Below are positions 61,497-64,000 of a DNA stretch of 64,000 nt, in pieces. Each line of letters begins with the position of its first letter. Position 1 is the stretch's first letter. Origin of the DNA: Lachnospiraceae bacterium (GTDB lineage: Bacteria > Bacillota > Clostridia > Lachnospirales > Lachnospiraceae); NCBI GenBank assembly GCA_017397645.1, contig JAFQIE010000044.1:32968-96967 (forward strand), given 5' to 3'. Below the pieces are notes generated by a model. That model ran no database searches. It had not been told where the DNA came from and saw only the letters and a list, made by a program, of their open reading frames with translations. A program made the translations under genes and the position numbers.

Positions 61497-62198
61497 ATGA
61501 ATAAAGATATCACAATATATCACGGTTCCCAACAAATTGTCGAAGTTCCAAAGTTTGGCGCCGGTAAGACATACAATGATTACGGACAGGGATTCTACTG
61601 CACAGAAAGCATAGAACTTGCCAAGGAATGGGCATGCCCGGTCAAGAACGACGGGTATGCCAATAAATATATCATGCACATGGACGACATGAACGTGATG
61701 TATTTGACTCGGGGAGAGTGCAATATCCTAAATTGGCTCGCCATTTTGTTGGCAAACAGAAAGTTTGACATCACCTCTCCCGTGGGAAACAATGCGCGGG
61801 AGTATATTCTTTCCCATTTTTTGCCGAACACAAAAGGTGTGGATGTAATGGTGGGCTATCGGGCTGATGATTCCTATTTTTCTTTTGCAGAAGATTTTGT
61901 GAATAATACGATATCTCTGCGGGACTTAAACCGTGCCATGCGGTTGGGGGCTTTAGGCGAACAGGTGGTGCTTTTGTCCAAGCGTTCTTTTGAAGTGATA
62001 GAATTCGTGGAATATGAAGTTGCCGATTATCGTGAATACTATTATAAGAGAACAGAAAGAGACCAGGAGGCAAGAACTGCCTACGCGAGCCAAAAGAAGA
62101 ATCCGCAATTATTGAAGGATGATATTTTCATTTTGGATATTATGAGGGAGGAGATGAAGCAGGATGATGCACGCTTACAGTCCGTTATATTTGGGTAA
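61497..62198 (+). CDS. DUF3990-type, ADP-ribosyltransferase-like protein
   Basis: A 233-residue protein matching the DUF3990 family, which resembles ADP-ribosyltransferases: the N-terminal IYHGSQQIVEVPKFG and KTYNDYGQGFYCTES segments correspond to the H-G and Y-rich NAD-site motifs, and LGALGEQVVLLSKR supplies a later G-E-Q region. Such proteins are commonly paired with small regulators in toxin-antitoxin or defence modules. ATG 61497 follows TGGAGG. The 35-base overlap with the XRE gene indicates coupling. Activity and target are not shown. Confidence 0.7.
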   Translation: MNKDITIYHGSQQIVEVPKFGAGKTYNDYGQGFYCTESIELAKEWACPVKNDGYANKYIMHMDDMNVMYLTRGECNILNWLAILLANRKFDITSPVGNNAREYILSHFLPNTKGVDVMVGYRADDSYFSFAEDFVNNTISLRDLNRAMRLGALGEQVVLLSKRSFEVIEFVEYEVADYREYYYKRTERDQEARTAYASQKKNPQLLKDDIFILDIMREEMKQDDARLQSVIFG

Positions 62199-62793
62199 AG
62201 CTTCCCGTACCGTTGGAAACATGCTCCATGATGCGGTGGAAGTGTATGGTATTTCCGGTGATGACTTTTTGAGGCGCTTTATTCAATCAGATGTGGCCGC
62301 GCAGATTGAATGTGGCAATCCCAAATATATTGCAGGGAAAAGTGGATTAGAGATGTGCTATGAGGTCATAGAAAAGACCACCGGAGAGGTTTACGAGATA
62401 GAAGTGGTAAAGCAGTATGACAAGAGCCCAGCCTATTGGGTGGGGTGGATGCTGACCCATTATCAATGGTACTCCGGCCGTAGTTTCAAAAGCATACTGG
62501 AAACGATTTCTTACGATGAATTGGTGGGCTTGTACAAGCCACTGCATGAGGCGGATGTTCAAAAGAGTTATGAGGTGCTGGATGCCCATTTTCAAAGGAG
62601 TGAAAGTAAGTTAAAAAAAATTCGGAGGCGTTGCGGCTTAACCCAGGAAGAACTTGCAGGTGCAGCCGGCGTATCCCTCAATACCATCCGGGCTTATGAG
62701 CGCAAAAGCAAGGACCTGAACAAGGCACAGATGGATATTGTGATGAAACTTGCCAAAGCTTTGCAGTGTAACATACCGGACCTGCTTGAATAA
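62164..62793 (+). CDS. Antitoxin-like protein with C-terminal XRE HTH
   Basis: A 209-residue protein. Residues 1-130 form a domain common beside DUF3990 (YWVGWMLTHYQWYSGRSF is characteristic). An XRE HTH lies at the C terminus (CGLTQEELAGAAGVSLNTI, about 160-178). HTH at the end plus a toxin-binding front part suits an antitoxin that represses its operon, probably at the GTATTA repeats. The start overlaps the toxin-like gene by 35 bases; ATG 62167 is an alternative. GGAGGAG lies ten bases upstream. Confidence 0.75.
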   Translation: MMHAYSPLYLGKASRTVGNMLHDAVEVYGISGDDFLRRFIQSDVAAQIECGNPKYIAGKSGLEMCYEVIEKTTGEVYEIEVVKQYDKSPAYWVGWMLTHYQWYSGRSFKSILETISYDELVGLYKPLHEADVQKSYEVLDAHFQRSESKLKKIRRRCGLTQEELAGAAGVSLNTIRAYERKSKDLNKAQMDIVMKLAKALQCNIPDLLE

Positions 62794-62814
62794 AAACTCG
62801 CTCTGGTTTATAAT
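62786..62814 (+). promoter_or_regulatory. Promoter of the nitrilase-family gene
   Basis: TTGAAT (62786-62791), 17-bp spacer and TATAAT (62809-62814). The -35 overlaps the end of the XRE gene. Confidence 0.65.
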
Positions 62815-62847
62815 ACTTGTGAAATATAACGAACTCGGAGGAACCCT

Positions 62848-63669
62848 ATGAAAGCATGTATCATTCAACCCCCTTATTCTATGGACGTATCACATTCGGA
62901 CGAGTACTTTGCATTCAAGATGCAGATGCTGGACGCCTGCGATGAGACCGTAGATATCATCGTGTTGCCGGAGTACAGCGATGTACCCTGTGCCACCAAG
63001 GGCAAGGAGGACACCTTTTATTATCATCATAAATATATAAACACCCTGCTGGACAAGTGTATGGAGACGGCCAAAAGATGTGATGCGCTCGTTTTCGTCA
63101 ATGCCTTGTTCCAGGTGGGCGACAACTACCGCAATACCACCTATGTCTACAATCGACAGGGTGAACTGGTAGGCCAGTATTTCAAACACCATTTGCCTCC
63201 TTTGGAGAAGGAAGTGTTGGAGTTGGATTATAGTTATAAAGAGGAAGTATTCAAACCCTATGTGCTGGAAATCGATGGCCTGCGCTACGGATTTTTGACT
63301 TGCTACGATTTTTATTTCTATGAGGATTTCCTGGAGATTGCAAGACAGAATGTGGACATCATCATCGGCTGTTCCCTGCAGCGCAGCGACACCCATGATG
63401 CCATTGAAATCATGTGCCGCTTCCTGGCGTATAACACCAACGCCCATGTGATCCGTTCCTCCGTCAGCTTTGCGGAGAATTCCGAGATTTGCGGCGCCAG
63501 CATGGTGGTATCACCCTTCGGCAAGGTGCTCGCCAATATGAAGGGAAGATTTGGCATGGAAATCGTGGAGTTCGATCCCCAGGACAAATACTTCAAGCCG
63601 GCCGGTTTTGGCAATCCGCCTGCGGCGCATCATGAGTATATTGAATATGGAAGGGGCTATCAATGTTAG
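62848..63669 (+). CDS. Carbon-nitrogen hydrolase (nitrilase/amidase superfamily)
   Basis: A 273-residue enzyme with the nitrilase triad E42 (VLPEYS), K113 (YFKHHLPP) and C152 (LTCYDF). The fold is complete, ending near residue 260. It hydrolyses a C-N bond in an amide or carbamoyl compound, substrate unknown. AACTCGGAGG precedes the ATG. It overlaps the next gene by seven bases. Confidence 0.88.
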   Translation: MKACIIQPPYSMDVSHSDEYFAFKMQMLDACDETVDIIVLPEYSDVPCATKGKEDTFYYHHKYINTLLDKCMETAKRCDALVFVNALFQVGDNYRNTTYVYNRQGELVGQYFKHHLPPLEKEVLELDYSYKEEVFKPYVLEIDGLRYGFLTCYDFYFYEDFLEIARQNVDIIIGCSLQRSDTHDAIEIMCRFLAYNTNAHVIRSSVSFAENSEICGASMVVSPFGKVLANMKGRFGMEIVEFDPQDKYFKPAGFGNPPAAHHEYIEYGRGYQC

Positions 63670-64000
63670 TGTTAGTTTACAGAAAATGTAGTACGTGTAT
63701 CAAGGCTTTAAAGTGGTTGGAGGAGAACAAGGTGGCATTCGAAGAACGCCCTATTGTAGAGCAAAATCCCACCTATGAAGAGTTGAAAAAATGGTATGAG
63801 ATGAGTGGTCTGCCCCTCAGAAAGTTTTTTAATACCAGTGGTTTGTTATACAAAGAAATGCAGTTGAAGGACAAACTTCCGGAGATGTCAGAGGAGGAAC
63901 AGTTGCAACTTCTAGCGACCAACGGGAAACTGGTGAAACGCCCCCTGGTGGTTGGCGATGGATTTGTGCTGGTTGGATTTAAGGAAGAGGAGTGGAGAGA
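63663..64000 (+). CDS. ArsC/Spx-family protein, 3' end cut by window
   Basis: At least 112 codons, truncated by the window end. The N-terminal CSTC (C9, C12) redox motif in VYRKCSTCIKALKWLEE, then GLPLRKFFNTSG and KRPLVVGDGFVLVGF match the thioredoxin-fold ArsC/Spx family. The usual family length is about 115-130 residues, so only a few are missing. ATG 63663 overlaps the nitrilase stop region by seven bases, indicating co-translation. It could be a glutaredoxin-like reductase or an Spx-type regulator; more like the ArsC/YffB branch. Confidence 0.8.
   Translation, partial: MLVLVYRKCSTCIKALKWLEENKVAFEERPIVEQNPTYEELKKWYEMSGLPLRKFFNTSGLLYKEMQLKDKLPEMSEEEQLQLLATNGKLVKRPLVVGDGFVLVGFKEEEWR

Noticed and set aside
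62890-63447. Minus-strand frame opposite the nitrilase gene
   Set aside because: The plus-strand gene has a full catalytic triad and promoter. The opposite frame has no recognisable features.

Overview
The window looks like chromosomal DNA of a low-to-moderate-GC Gram-positive anaerobe of the class Clostridia, most likely a Lachnospiraceae-type gut bacterium. That placement is inference. It rests on strong AGGAGG-type ribosome binding sites, near-consensus TTGACA/TATAAT promoters, type VIIb secretion genes (EssC, EsaB, WXG100) next to a Clostridia-style Tad pilus locus, and protein families common in Lachnospiraceae. No rRNA, tRNA or CRISPR array was seen.

Region 1 (1-7080) is metabolic. It holds a YbaK-type deacylase, a convergent zinc alcohol dehydrogenase plus class II aldolase operon, its divergent SorC-type regulator, and a three-gene ABC importer (lipoprotein, permease, ATPase). 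ACAAATGT-centred operator-like sites occur in front of both the sugar operon and the importer, so the regulator may control both.

Region 2 (7100-9300) is a solitary tyrosine integrase inside a perfect 22-bp inverted repeat, with paired GTGGTCA-like direct repeats on each side of the gene, followed by a small HELGH membrane metalloprotease-like gene.

Region 3 (9422-59537) is a roughly 50-kb run of genes all on the plus strand and is the main interest. In order it holds: a PP2C phosphatase and Ser/Thr kinase pair; a membrane protein with five ETS[VI]L repeats; a 4,444-residue Ig-repeat surface protein; an AgrA/AgrC-like LytTR two-component pair; a second kinase and PP2C pair; a Tad/Flp pilus operon (TadA, TadZ, TadB, TadC, Flp, prepilin peptidase) with several TadE/TadG-like pseudopilins, two of which carry InlB-type repeats and Cys-rich ends; an FHA protein; an EssC ATPase with an N-terminal FHA region; EsaB; two WXG100 proteins; lipoproteins; a second FHA protein; and a lipase-like protein followed by three small helical WXG100-type proteins. 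The two kinases, two phosphatases, three FHA proteins and shared [ES]T[TS]VL-like motifs suggest that phospho-threonine signalling coordinates pilus, secretion and surface protein. That reading is inferred from gene content and motifs.

Region 4 (59560-64000) holds two toxin-antitoxin or defence-like modules: XRE + ImmA/IrrE protease + PIN-like protein, then a DUF3990/ADP-ribosyltransferase-like protein + XRE. It ends with a nitrilase-family hydrolase and the start of an ArsC/Spx-family gene cut by the window edge.

The only stretch over 300 bases without a convincing gene is 7001-7437. It holds two terminators, the left inverted repeat of the integrase element, a small palindrome and the first direct-repeat pair.
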